Assembly (NCBI GenBank): GCA_963971575.1
Contig: OZ020616.1
Coordinates: 26,082,306-26,146,305, forward strand
Source of the DNA: Liopterus haemorrhoidalis
Lineage: Eukaryota; Arthropoda; Insecta; Coleoptera; Dytiscidae
Direction of reading: 5' to 3'
DNA: 64,000 nt
This document shows positions 50,032 to 62,130 of the stretch, piece after piece. The notes under the pieces are model-generated. The model saw only the letters and a list, made by a program, of their open reading frames with translations, had not been told where the DNA came from and did not search any database. The translations under genes and the position numbers were made by a program. Position 1 is the stretch's first letter, and every line of letters starts with the position of its first letter.

Positions 50032-51480
50032 ACTGTTACTAATAATTTTCCTTAATGTTAAAAGCTATTTTTTTTTTTTTTTGTTTAATGATTTCTTTCA
50101 CTTTTGTTATTTTACATTCTAAATCATAATTATCTATTTTACAATTTTCATTAGTTCGGAATTATTACACCCCATTAATCTATTGATGTTTGATTTTATT
50201 TTTACATTTTACTTTGACAACTCTGCTTATGGTGCTAGCTATTATTGCTAAATTTTCATTTTCTATTTTTATAATTAGAAAGGCATAATTAATATTTTAA
50301 ATACAATTATCTATTTCATTACAGTCATGTGTATTAAATAATTTATTTTGGTTTAAAATTAACAACTTCTCTTCTTCATTTATGGCAAACATTTGATTTT
50401 TATTGATATTGGAGATATTTGCAATAGTCTATTATTTTCGTTATTATAAAATACAGGTATATCTAGTAAATATTCAATCTGTTCTTTGTCAATTTTACAA
50501 TGGCTGGTAATTAGTGTAGTTAATTCCCAAAAATTTGAATTTTGAATTGCTTCTTTAACTATTTTATTCAATTCTTCCTTTGTAATTATTGAGCTATGGA
50601 TTTTATTCAAGTTCAGGGCCGTCCTAAGATATTCGACGCCCGAGGACTACTAAAAATAATACGCCCCTTTTCATAAGAAAATACATAACCAGAACCGTAG
50701 TAATGTTTTCGGCGACCTAGGCAAATAAAGTAAATTTTTCCAAATTCAAGTGAAGAGCAAAAAAAATGGTCCTCCTTGGCAAGTACCCGTTCTGTATACC
50801 AATAAAAATGCTGCCCCCAGAAAGCTTACGCCCCGAGGCTGTAGCCCATTTAGCCCTGTAGTTAGGGCTGCCCTGTTCAAGTTATAGAAAGTTAAGCTTG
50901 TTTCAGTTTCATCTAAAATTTCATCAAATTTATACTTAATAATATCAGTTGATTAAAAATATCTTTAAGTCTAGCAATATTTTTCCAGTTCATTCTTTGT
51001 GATTTCAATATCATTTCATTATGCTTAATATTTTCAATTTGTTTATTATATTTTGAAATTATTTCTAATACTCATTTTGATCTTGTAAAATGTGTTTAGT
51101 TTTGCTGTATTGTTTCAAATAATTTTTTCATATATTTCAGCGTCTTCTGAATCTAAATTTCCGGTAATACTTTTAATAATCGTTCCTAATCCGTTTACTA
51201 GTCCTCGTTTATTGCGTTTATATTGAAACACATTGTTAATTTTACTTTTTAATCCTGACATATTAAAATTTAAAATGTTTATATATGTTTCAATTTCTTT
51301 TTTGTAATTCTATTTCGCGGCCTAATTATCGTTATTTAATTTTAATAAGATTTCATTTTTATAAGTTTTTATTTTATTATATTCTAATTCTAAATTACAT
51401 ATATTGCAATAAGAGTAATCGGAGTTTATATATATATTTATTTGTCCTAAATATATAATATTTATTCCGAGGTTGTCCGT
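50032..51480 (-). pseudogene. env: env gene body of the errantivirus-like provirus
   Basis: Minus strand. From 51480: surface-part text with YCNICNLELEYNK; a furin-like cleavage site RNKR at 51205-51216 followed by a Gly-rich hydrophobic fusion-peptide-like stretch starting GLVNGLGTII, as in insect errantivirus and baculovirus F-type envelopes. Further on the 76-residue frame at 50610-50380 (MNKIHSSIITKEELNKIVKE) is the ectodomain. Many stops and frameshifts and a 262-bp MITE at 50614. The last part is beyond the 26.6-kb insertion at 23280-23458. Not functional. Confidence 0.75.
50614..50875. mobile_element. hAT MITE in env, 262 bp
   Basis: CAGGGCCGTCCTAAG ... TTAGGGCTGCCCTG, flanked by exact TTCAAGTT at 50606-50613 and 50876-50883. 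The interior GACGCCCGAGG and CTTACGCCCCGAGG is a degraded hAT. Confidence 0.93.
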
Positions 51481-51640
51481 TAATTCGGTTAGGTTAGGTT
51501 AGGTTAGGGTTTTCCGTTAATTCGGTTAATTCTTCTCCTTTGCAGGAACATCTGCAACAAAGAGATGTTTTCTTTTTATTTGACGTCAATTTTATGTCTC
51601 TTATTTGGATGTATTTTTATAGTTCCTAGTTTTGAGAAAC
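51481..51640. other. Junction of provirus and satellite
   Basis: Contains GGTTAGGTTAGGTTAGGG (51488-51508), a TTAGG-type tract, then unassigned text up to the satellite. Confidence 0.45.
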
Positions 51641-53401
51641 AACACACCAATGAATTCCCTACCCCGAAAATTCAGAAACGGAAACATGATTTTTCTCTAT
51701 ACCCTCACGGTGATGTGAAGTGTTACGGCTGACTAGGCTGGAACAAATCTCGGCTTCGTCAGACCCAACGCTTCAAAAAAACAAACAAATTATTTTCCAC
51801 GAAATAATATTTTCCTCAATACCCTCACCGTGATGTGAAGGGTTGCGTCTGGCTGGAACAAATCTCGACTTCGTCAGACCCAACGCTTCACAAACTAATT
51901 TAACAAAATATTTTCCACGAAATAATATTTTCCTCAATACCCTCACGGTGATGTGAAGGGTTGCGTCTGGCTGGAACAAATCTCGGCTTCGTCAGACCCA
52001 ACGCTTCACAAACTAATTTAACAAAATATTTTCCACGAAATAATATTTTCCTCAATACCCTCACGTTGATGTGAAGGGTTGCGTCTGGCTAGGTTGGAAC
52101 AAATCTCGGCTTCGTCAAACCCAACGCTTCACAAACTAATTTAACAAAATATTTTCCACGAAATAATATTTTCCTCAATACCCTCACGTTGATGTGAAGG
52201 GTTGCGTGTGGCTAGGTTGGAATAAATCTCGGCTTCGTCAGCCCCAACGCTGCACAAACTAATTTAACAAATTATTTTCTACGAAATAATATTTTCCTCA
52301 ATACCCTCACGGTGATGTGAAGGGTTGCGTCTGGCTGGAACAAATCTCGGATTCGTCAGACCCAACGCTTCACAAACTAATTTAACAAAATATTTTCCAC
52401 GAAATAATATTTTCCTCAATACCCTCACGTTAATGTGAAGGGTTGCGTCTGGCTAGGTTGGATAAATCTCGGCTTCGTCAGCCCCAACGCTGCACAAACT
52501 AATTTAACAAATTATTTTCTACGAAATAATATTTTCCTCAATACCCTCACGGTGATGTGAAGGGTTGCGTCTCGCTGGAACAAATCTCGGCTTCGTCAGA
52601 CCCAACGCTTCACAAACTAATTTAACAAAATATTTTCCACGAAATAATATTTTTCTCAATACCCTCACGTTGATGTGAAGGGTTGCGTCTGGCTAGATTG
52701 GAACAAATCTCGGCTTCGTCAGACCCAACGCTTCACAAACTAATTTAACAAAATATTTTCCACGAAATAATATTTTCCTCAATACCCTCACGGTGATGTG
52801 AAGGGTTGCGTCTGGCTGGAACAAATCTCGGCTTCGTCAGACCCAACGCTTCACAAACTAATTTAACAAAATATTTTCCACGAAATAATATTTTCCTCAA
52901 TACCCTCACGTTGATGTGAAGGGTTGCGTCTGGCTAGGTTGGAACAAATCTCGGCTTCGTCAGACCCAACGCTTCACATCTTAATTTAACAAAATATTTT
53001 CCACGAAATAATATTTTCCTCAATACCCTCACGGTGATGTGAAGGGTTGCGTCTGGCTGGAACAAATCTCGGCTTCGTCAGACCCAATGCTTCACAAACT
53101 AATTTAACAGAATATTTTCCACGAAATAATATTTTCCTCAATACCCTCACGTTGATGTGAAGGGTTGCGTCTGGCTAGGTTGGAACAAATCTCGGCTTCG
53201 TCAGACCCAACGCTTCACAAATTAATTTAACAAATTATTTTGCACGAAATAATATTTTCCTCAATACCCTCACTGTGATGTGAAGGGTTTCGTCTGGCTA
53301 GGTTGGAACAAATCTCGGCTTCGTCAGCCCCAACGCTTCACAAACTAATTTAACAAATTATTTTCCACGAAATAATATTTTCCTCAATACCCTCACTGTG
53401 A
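51640..53401 (+). repeat. Satellite array, left block, ~120-bp units
   Basis: About 14 units. Core: CCCTCACGGTGATGTGAAGG, then GTTGCGTCTGGC, AAATCTCGGCTTCGTCAGAC, CCACGAAATAATATTTTCCT. Two length forms: about 118 bp (GGCTGGAAC) and about 123 bp (GGCTAGGTTGGAAC). From 52320 on they mostly alternate, a two-unit higher-order pattern. Ends in the LINE target-site duplication. Confidence 0.95.
53387..53401 (+). other. LINE target-site duplication, left copy
   Basis: ATACCCTCACTGTGA, repeated exactly at 57546-57560. Proves target-primed insertion into the satellite. Confidence 0.95.
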
Positions 53402-53721
53402 GGATAGGTGTTCGCCCTGGCCAACGTAGAAAAAGTGTGTAAATATTGCTCCGTAACAAAATCTAACATTTTAGACCGTTACGAGCTGCATATTAAAAGT
53501 TTTTTAGTTGTGAAATAAAGGGAACGAAAATATTTAAACTGTAAGTAAATTATGCTCAGGTACTAACTAATAAATATTGTTGAACAAAGTTTAAAGCCGA
53601 AAGATAGGTTAAGATTCTCCGAAGAGTCGATCTGGAAGGTTAACCTTGCGCATGAGCGGCTGACAAAAATACACAGAACCGTACTGGCCCAAAAAACACT
53701 CGTCATAAATTGATAAAGGTA
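53402..53721 (+). other. LINE leader
   Basis: GGATAGGTGTTCGCCCTGGC at the 5' end. An internal promoter is expected here in the family, but no specific element is evident. Confidence 0.5.
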
Positions 53722-54507
53722 ATGAGTAGTAGATATCGATCGGACAGCGAAAGTTCTTCAGCCGGAGAAAATAATAGAAGAAGGAAAAGAGAAGAGGAAG
53801 AAGGAGAAGCATTTATAAAAAGTAAAAAAGTAATAAGATCATCCCAAAAATTGCTTAAAAACCCGAAACAAGAAACTATTGAGATGGATCAACTAACAAT
53901 GATGATGAAAGATATGATGACCGAAATAAAAGCCATTAGAAAGGATCAGAAGGAATATCAAGATGAAATAAAAATATTAAAGAATGAAAATGAAATCTTA
54001 AAGAACAAGATACAAATATAAGAGAATAGAACAGAAAGAATGGAAAAAGAGTCAAAGAAAATGAATCTAACTATTAGAGGGCTGAACGTACAAGATAATC
54101 CGGAGGAAGAAGTAAAGGAGTTTATTAATAAGAATCTAGGAGTAGATGTGGAAATAACAGAGGTAATAAATATCAAAATGAATGAAGGTAAACAACCCTT
54201 ATCACTCATAAAAATAGCAAATTTCAAACAAAAGCAAGAAATTCTGAAACAGAACAGCAAATTAAAAGGTACAAAAATATATATAGATACGGAATTAACA
54301 GTAAAAGAAGCAGAAACACAGAAAAAATTAAGACAAATAGCTAAGGAAGAAAGAGAAAAAGGACATATAGCAACAGTTGGATACCAAAAAATCAGAATAA
54401 ATGGAGAATGGAAAAAGTGGACCCAAGAAGGAGTACTTGTGCCAATGGTCATAACGAACAATAAAAATGAAAGGGATCCAGGATATTCAAAAAACGGGGA
54501 AATCTAA
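53722..54507 (+). pseudogene. LINE ORF1 protein, one in-frame stop
   Basis: From ATG at 53722 (MSSRYRSDSESSSAGENN): a Ser/Arg/Glu-rich start with NRRRKREEEE, a coiled coil (about residues 55-100), a TAA at 54019-54021, then in the same frame the RNA-binding fold (NLTIRGLNVQDNPEEEVKEF) and a C-terminal domain (YIDTELTVKEAETQKKL). This is the layout of L1-type ORF1 (Transposase_22). One base change would restore the frame; as it stands it is split. Confidence 0.85.
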
Positions 54508-54635
54508 ACGAACGACAGATAGTAAGGAATAGAGGAATGACCGAGCAAAGTCTAACGGACATGAATAAGGAAAACTACAACGAAAACAAAAAGCAATAAG
54601 AAATCACTACAGTAAAATAAAAAGCACATGAAAAG

Positions 54636-57538
54636 TAGGTACATGGAATGTACGCGGGACGTACGAAGAAGGACTATTGAAAGAACTAACCCGAGAAATA
54701 AAAAACTATGAGTTTGAAATAATGGCCTTACAAGAAACAAAACAGTTAGGAAAGGAAATAGTAGAATTGGAAGACTATATTTTTTTCAATAGCGGAGGAC
54801 AAAACAGAAGATTAGGAACAGGATTTATCATAAACAAAAAACTTAAAGCGGCTATCATTGATTATCAACCGATATCGGAGAGGATGTGCTACGTAAGATT
54901 AAATGGGAAATATCAAAAAATAACTTTTATCAATGTACATGCTCCAATAGAGGACGCAGATATAGAATTAAAGGAAGATTTCTACAACTTGTTGGATAGA
55001 GTATATAGCGCCCTGCCAAGATATGATTTAAAAATAATTCTAGGAGACTTAAATGCAAAAATAGGAAGAGAGGAAACATTTCGACCAACAATAGGTAAAT
55101 ATAGTTTACATGAAATATCAAATGAGAATGGACAACTAATAATCGACTTTGCAAAAGAGAAAAATATGATAATAAAGAGTACCTACTTACAAAGGAAAGA
55201 GATACATAAAGGGACATGGGTATCTCCCGACGGATCTTACCTAAATCAAATAGACCATGTGATAATCGACAAAGATCAAGAAAAATGCATAACAAATGTA
55301 AAAAGTTACAGAGGACCAAACTTAGATTCAGACCACTTTGTAGTAGGAATCAAACTTAAACAGATAATCCCACATGAAAGAAATAGAAGAAAAGAGAATC
55401 AAGCAAACAATAGAATTTGGAGATTAACAACAGAAGAAGAAAAAACGGAATACATAAAGAACTTAACGGACAATTTAGGAAAAATACAAGGTACAGAAGA
55501 TATTGAAAAATTATGGCTGCACATTAGAAAAGGCGTAGAACAAGGGGCTAGGGAAAGTATACGTCATAAACCAGACAAAAAGACTGAATGGTGGGATGAA
55601 GAATGAGAGATAGAAATAAACAAGAAAAATGACCTCAGACTGAAAATGCTAGGAACAAAAACAGGAAAAACAAAGGAAGACTACAATAAACAAAGAGTAA
55701 AATGTAAGAAAATTATCAGAAAAAAGAAAAGGATATTCCACGAAAATATTATAAAAGACATTGAAGAGAAGTACCAAAATAGGGAAATTAGAAACATGTA
55801 TCAAGGACTAAAAAAAGAGAAAGTAGGGTTCCAGACAAAAAACATATTTATGAAGAACAAACAAGGGCAGTTAGTAGGGAAGGAAGAAGAAATAATAGAG
55901 CTATGGAGCGACCACTTTAAAGAATTGCTAAACGAAACAACAGAAGAAGCTGAAGAAGAAATAGAGGAAGAAGGGTACGAATTAGATAACCAAGTAACAG
56001 AGGAGCCTCCAACCCTACTAGAAATTGAGACAATAATCAAAAAATTAAAAAATAACAAAAGTCCAGGAAGCGACCAATTAACAGCTGAATTGTTTAAACA
56101 AGGAGGTGAAATAATAGTAAAATTGATCCACAGACTAATAGAAGAAATATTGGTGCAGGAGAAGATGCCGCAAGAATGGAACGAAGCAATCCTAATACCG
56201 ATTTTCAAAAAGGGTGACAAGACCAACTGCCAAAACTATAGAGGCATTGCGCTTCTAAATATTGCGTATAAAGTATTAGCAACGTCCTTAAAGAACAAGT
56301 TAACAACTTTGATTGAAAAAGAACTTGGAGAATATCAATGCGGATTTAGGAGAGGAAGAGCAGTAACGGATCAAATATTAACACTACGAGAAATTCAGGC
56401 AGAGAGTTACCAGTACAAAAAAGAAACACATATACTTTTCGTTGATTTTAAGCAAGCATACGACAGAGTGAAAAGAAAAGAACTATACAAAACGTTAAAA
56501 GAACTAGGAATAAGAGGAAAACTGCTCAATTTAATAAAACTAACACTCGAACAAACAAATAACAGAGTGAGAGTAAATGGACTTGCATCAGAGAAATTTG
56601 AAGTGCACGAAGGCTTAAGACAGGGAGACCCGCTGACATCACTATTATTTTGCGCTGCATTAGAATCCGTAATAAGAAAGGCAAATATAAATAGATCCGG
56701 ATTGCTGTACCATAAACGTCATCAATGCCTGTCGTTAGCAGACGACATCGCTATACTTTCAAGAACGAGGCACGAACTACAAAATACAACTAAGAGACTG
56801 AGCGAAGCAGCTGCGAAAATAGGACTTATAATAAATGAGAATAAAAGCAAGTATATGCAATGGACAGAAAGCGAAGTGGGTAAGAATTTGGAAATAACAA
56901 TGACAGGAAAAAAATATACGTTTGAGGAAGTGGATCATTTTGTATACCTAGGAGTAGAATTCTATAGAAAACCGGACAGCTTGATGGAAATACAAAGAAG
57001 GATTATGTCAGCAAATCGTAGCCTATTTGGTTTGAGAAAATTTCTGTATAACAAAAATTTATCCAAAAGATTAAAAATTAGAATCTATAAAACAATAATA
57101 AAACCGATAGTTGTGTACGGAAGTGAGATATGGACGCTGAATACAAAGGAACTAACAAGGATAAAAGTGTGGGAAAGGAAGGTCCTAAGAAAAATATTCG
57201 GAGGAAAAATTACTCAAAACGGATGGGAAAGACGAACAAACAGAGAATTACAAGAGTTATACAAGGAGCCGAACATAGTAGGAGTAGTGAAAAGTAACAG
57301 ACTTAGATGGATGGGGCACATAATGCGAATGGACAGTAATAGAACACCAAGGAAGATATTAGAAAGTACCATAGGAGGCAAAATGAGACAAGGTAGGCCA
57401 AGGACGAGATGGAAGGTAGAAGTTTTAAAGGACATAAATGAATGCAACATCAGCAACTGGAAGGAGAAGACGAAGGATAAAAAAGGATGGAGGAAAATTG
57501 TAAACCAAGCCATGGGCCAACTGGGCCTGCAGAGCTAA
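54636..57538 (+). pseudogene. LINE ORF2 (endonuclease and RT), one in-frame stop
   Basis: Endonuclease from VGTWNVRGTYEEG (54636): catalytic EIMALQETK, ILGDLNAKIGR, IDHVII and SDHFVV, all kept. An in-frame TGA at 55604-55606 (after EWWDEE) then parts it from the RT, which runs in the same frame to 57538. RT blocks: NKSPGSDQLTAELFK, NYRGIALLNIAYKVLA, FVDFKQAYDRVKR, GLRQGDPLTSLLF, SLADDIAIL (catalytic), then the C-terminal RRLRWMGHI-type tail. No ATG is in frame at the start: ATGAAA at 54628 is one base out, perhaps an insertion. Confidence 0.9.
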
Positions 57539-57545
57539 ATTATAT

Positions 57546-58855
57546 ATACCCTCACTGTGATGTGAAGGGTTACGTCTGGCTAGGTTGGAACAAATCTCGG
57601 CTTCGTCAGCCCTAACGCTTCACAAACTAATTTAACAAATTATTTTCCACGAAATAATATTTTCCTCAATACTCTCACAGTGATGTGAAGGGTTGCGTCT
57701 GGCTAGGTTGGAACAAATCTCGGCTACGTCAGCCCCAACGCTTCACAAACTAATTTAACAAATTATTTTCCACGAAATAATATTTTCCTCAATACTCTCA
57801 CGGTGATGTGAAGGGTTGCGTCTGGCTAGGTTGGAACAAATCTCGGCTTCTTCAGCCCCAACGCTTCACAAACTAATTTTACAAATTATTATCCACGAAA
57901 TAATATTTTCCTCAATACTCTCACGGTGATGTGAAGGGTTACGTCTGGCTAGGTTGGAACAAATCTCGGCTTCGTCAGACCCAACGCTTCACAAACTAAT
58001 TTAACAAATTATTTTCCACGAAATAATATTTTCCTCAATACTCTCACGGTGATGTGAAGGGTTACGTCTGGCTAGGTTGGAACAAATCTCGGCTTCGTCA
58101 GCCCCAACGCTTCACACACTAATTTAACAAATTATTTTCCACGAAAAAATATTTTCCTCAATACTCTCACGGTGATGTGAAGGGTTGCGTCTGGCTAGGT
58201 TGGAACAAATCTCGGCATCGTCAGCCCCAACGTTTCACAAACTAATTTAACAAATTATTTTCCACGAAAAAATATTTTCCTCAATACTCTCACGGTGATG
58301 TGAAGGGTTACGTCTGGCTAGGTTGGAACAAATCTCGGCTTCGTCAAACCCAACGCTTCACAAACTAATTTAACAAATTATTTTCCACGAAAAAATATTT
58401 TCCTCAATACTCTCACGGATATGTGAAGGGTTACGTCTGGCTAGGTTGGAACAAATCTCGGCTTCGTCTGACTTAACGCTTCACAAACTAATTTAACAAA
58501 TTATTTTCCACGAAATAATATTTTCCTCAATACTCTCACGGTGATGTGAAGGGTTGCGTCTGGCTAGGTTGGAACAAATCTCGGCTTCGTCAGACCCAAC
58601 GCTTCACAAACTAATTTAACAAATTATTTTCCACGAAATAATATTTTCCTCAATACTCTCACGGTGATGTGAAGGGTTACGTCTGGCTAGGTTGGAACAA
58701 ATCTCGGCTTCGTCAGCCCCAACGCTTCACAAACCAATTTAACAAATTATTTTCCACGAAAAATATTTTCCTCAATACCCTCACTGTGATGTGAAGGATT
58801 GCGTCTGGCTAGGCTGGAATAAATCTCGGCTTCGTCAGACACAACTTACACAAAA
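57546..58855 (+). repeat. Satellite array, right block
   Basis: About 10.5 units of the same satellite, almost all of the long form (TAGGTTGGAAC) and with ACTCTCAC in place of ACCCTCAC, so a more uniform subfamily than the left block. Last unit decays at about 58835. Confidence 0.95.
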
Positions 58856-59245
58856 AAAAGTAAAAACAGTAAATAATAAATATTTCCAACATAAGAATAT
58901 TATAATAGCACAATTTTAATATAACACTATAGTCTTACTTATTCTCAATTCATTCGGACTCATAGTTCGTAACAGAGGTTCACAGACATCTGGTAGAAGT
59001 TATTTTCCTTTAGAAATTTCCCATACGGTTATCACATACATATCCCACTATGCAAGCGGGAGTTACACATGGTCGGTCGGCGCAATTTATGATGTGACGT
59101 GACAACCACAATTCTTTTATAAATTGGCCATTGCGAAATAAATTTTTGGAAAAATAATTCTTAATAGACAATTTTAAATATGCTTTATTTATATTAAATT
59201 TTATTAAATAAATAAACAATAGCCATAAATTAATCAAAACAGAAA
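58856..59245. other. Non-coding stretch after the satellite
   Basis: AT-rich, no recognised family or frame. Confidence 0.4.
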
Positions 59246-59315
59246 AAACAAGTTCCCCCGTAGGTAAGCGAACCCTCGTTCCCGGCGTGGGATGCCGATT
59301 GACTAGCCGCTAGAC

Positions 59316-59445
59316 CAGTGGTTCCCAAACTTTTCGGTTGCCGGTGCCCTTAATGTATCAGAATTTTGCGCCCCAAGTCAAAACATTGGCCTAACTAACG
59401 CAATTGGAGGAATATTGGAATATTTCCGCGGCGCACACTTTGGGA
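59316..59445. repeat. hAT MITE-like end A
   Basis: CAGTGGTTCCCAAACTTTTC ... CACACTTTGGGAATTGCCG, sharing the text AACTAACGCA and TTCCGCGGCGC with end B. Its own right side has no CGCTAGAC. Confidence 0.75.
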
Positions 59446-59543
59446 ATTGCCGATATAGATAAGAAGTAATTAAGTAGTCAAAAATATGGTTTTAGTATCT
59501 ACTAGGGGTGGTATTTACCAGGTTTGTTGTAACACTGAATGAA
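59446..59543. other. Spacer in the hAT unit
   Basis: Short AT-rich text, nothing recognised. Confidence 0.4.
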
Positions 59544-61261
59544 CCCAGCAAACATTTTTATCCGGACCAGTACTGGTAAAGCACATACTCGCCGGCATTG
59601 AAAGTAATGGGCCAGTGCTGGCATTTCGTACTGGGCCAGTACCCCGGTGTCCCGTGGCCCTTAGCTGGTCCATTGATGTATCAGTTGCTGGCCCAGCAAC
59701 GGTAAAGTGCATTGAAAGTAATGGGCCAGTGCTGGCATTTCGCACTGGGCCAGTGCTGGCATTTCGCATTGGTCCAGTGCTGGCATTTTGCACTGGGCCA
59801 GTACCCCGGTGTCCCCGTGGCCGTTAGCTGGCCCATTGATGTATCAGTTGCTGGCCCAGCAACGGTAAAGTGCAAAATAATCGCATTAGTTGCAAGATTT
59901 ATTTCTGACAGACTAGTGCTTATATTATACCCACTCTCTAGTGTTTCAAATGTAATATATGTGTACTTACCCAGTATTAAAATAAATTAATGGTTAGGTG
60001 CAAAATAAATACTCATTTGGCCATTTTCACCATCGTTGAATAAATTTATTTAACAAGTAAAGTTGACAATATCGCATCGGTTTTAAACTATTAATGAAGA
60101 AATTAACATTGCTGTCAATAGAATGATGATATATTGTTAACTTAAGTTGTTAAATAAATTTATTCAACGATGGTAAAACTAGCCGATTGTAAATTGAATT
60201 AACAGTTATAATTTATTGATTTATTTATAAATATTAAATAAATATAATTTCAGGAATAACAGGAATTAGTTTATTTAATTTATTAATTTAATGAAGAATT
60301 TTAAGAAAATGGTTTTCTGCCATTTCGGTCAAACCAATTTCATCCTAAAGATAAGGGGTGACTAATAATTTTCGCCAATATTCGTCTTGTATTATCTACC
60401 ACATCTTTTCCCCCTGACTTGAAGAGTGCCAACCTAAAGAAATCATACTTGTTAAAATAAATTCAATAAACAAATTTTATAAGCATTAATGCTATAAGCT
60501 GTTCACTTTTGTAAGAACAAACTAGATCTGGTTATTTTGGTGATTTTTATAGTGTATTACTGACTTTTAGAAACTTGGTTATATTGTAAAAAAAGCTTTA
60601 CAGTTTTGGATTAAGTTTTTATTATTTTAGGTTAGTATTATATTTACAAAATATTTAAGATGTCACTATTCAAAATGAAATATGACAAATTATATTTTTT
60701 AAATGACATATTTATAATCTTGTATCAGATTTATTAATAATTGAAAATTTTATTACATGAAAAAACTATGATTGAACTAAACTAAAAATTAAACAATTTA
60801 ATATGAAATAGTTTGTGTAAACTACGTCCTTAAATCTAACAAAACACACACAAATCACAATAAAAAACTGTATAATGCTCACAATCAATAACTATTCAAA
60901 TACACATCTTTAAAAACTGTTCACCAACACGTCCCAACTTGAACTCACAGAATATCACTTGTACCGACCCTCGAAGGCCACGCCATTAGGGTGTTTTATG
61001 ACTAAGAACGGTCAGACTTTTCAAATTATTACATTCAAAAAAGTTATAAACATAAGCACTGGCCCGCTAGAAATAACCTTGGATTAATACAAATAAGGAA
61101 TGCTTATAAAATGCTGGTAAAGTACTTCGTATAGGCAGAGTGCGAAATACAAATGTGAAGTACATTATTAATACTGGCATTGCACTTACTTTTGGTGCCA
61201 GCAATGTACCAGCGTAAAAGCAGTTTGCCGGCGTTCGGCCGTTAGTTCAATGTTTGCTGGG
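59544..61261. mobile_element. CCCAGC-ended element, long copy
   Basis: 1718 bp. CCCAGCAAACATT ... AATGTTTGCTGGG, flanked by AA (59542-59543, 61262-61263). Related to the 372-bp copy at 43372 at both ends. The left part has amplified palindromic units: GGGCCAGTGCTGGCATTTCG repeats four times and a block of about 130 bp with GGGCCAGTACCCCGGTGTCC is duplicated (59594-59880). Middle 59915-61085 is absent from the short copy and non-coding. Confidence 0.82.
60019..60184. mobile_element. Small MITE with long inverted repeats
   Basis: GGCCATTTTCACCATCGTTG and its near complement (CAACGATGGTAAAACTAGCC) with TAAATTTATTTAAC inside each, 166 bp in all. Target duplication not clear. Confidence 0.65.
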
Positions 61262-61263
61262 AA

Positions 61264-62130
61264 GATTGAAATTAATAAATATATCTTTGATTGTAATATT
61301 TTTTATTAAAATGTCGCTCTGATACATTAAACACGTCTGTTCGAAGATAATGAAACGATGATACTCTGCTGTTTTATTTATAGCAACCAGCATTTGCTAC
61401 ATGGTCTACTTGGATAATTAATTAAAATTATAATTATTTTGTTATCCAGATTACTTGATGTATAATATTGTTTTTAATTTTTTATGTAGTAAGTATGCGT
61501 CGCTACAATGGTTTTGTATTACCCGCGCGCACAAATATCAGTATATATTTGGAACTACTGAACAGATTTTTTTTTCAGTTCTGGTTGTTGAAGTAATGTT
61601 GTCACTGATAATATCAAGAAAATGAGTTAAATATAAACGGAAAACACTGATTTTGCTTTACCTGGGCGCACAGATATCATTATAACTTTGGAACTACTGA
61701 ACTGATGTTAATAAAATATAGTCGAAAATCCAACTAGATGATGTCCCCGAATGCAACCTACTCAGATTGTTTTACTGCGAAATTGGATTTAAATTAAGTC
61801 TTGTTCAATATGATCCCAAAGATATGGTTAGCTACTTTTTCGGTCAAAATAATCTAAGGATGTTCCTTAACAGGTATAGCCACACCTCTACCCCTTACGA
61901 TTTTTTCGATTTCGGGCCATGTTCAAGGGTTTTGGATTACTGCCCATGCAAAACTTAATAAACGGTTTATTAAAGCCCTTTTTTTTTTTTAGACTATACA
62001 ATCTGTGTAGATTTTAAAAATTCAAATCGCATATTTCTATCCCTAACCATTTTATAGTCAGGATTTATAAAAAAAATAAATAAATAAAAGATTTAAAAAA
62101 CTGAAAATTTTTCAAAAATGTTGTTTCTTT
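61264..62130. other. Non-coding stretch
   Basis: No recognised frame. Two passages (61500-61580, 61650-61705) with GCGCACAAATATCA/GCGCACAGATATCA and TTTGGAACTACTGAAC are a diverged duplication of about 150 bp. Confidence 0.4.

Larger units (their letters stand above)
53402..57545 (+). mobile_element. Young LINE inside the satellite
   Basis: 4144 bp, full-length-looking: leader 53402-53721, ORF1, ORF2, 3' end TAAATTATAT with almost no tail. Exact 15-bp duplication on both sides. Each ORF has a single nonsense codon. The RT has a LADD box, and the ORF1 is of the coiled-coil/RNA-binding type. The C-terminus (WERKVLRKIFGG, RLRWMGHIMRM) places it among insect LINEs related to those at 5840-6520. 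Confidence 0.93.

Noticed and set aside
51640..53401. Centromere
   Set aside because: The satellite could be centromeric, but a block of about 3 kb interrupted by a LINE gives no support either way.
59515..59990. Overlapping frames on both strands with repeated NASTGP / VLAFRTGP text
   Set aside because: They come from the tandem GGGCCAGTGCTGGC units of the CCCAGC-ended element; no protein family and no start context.
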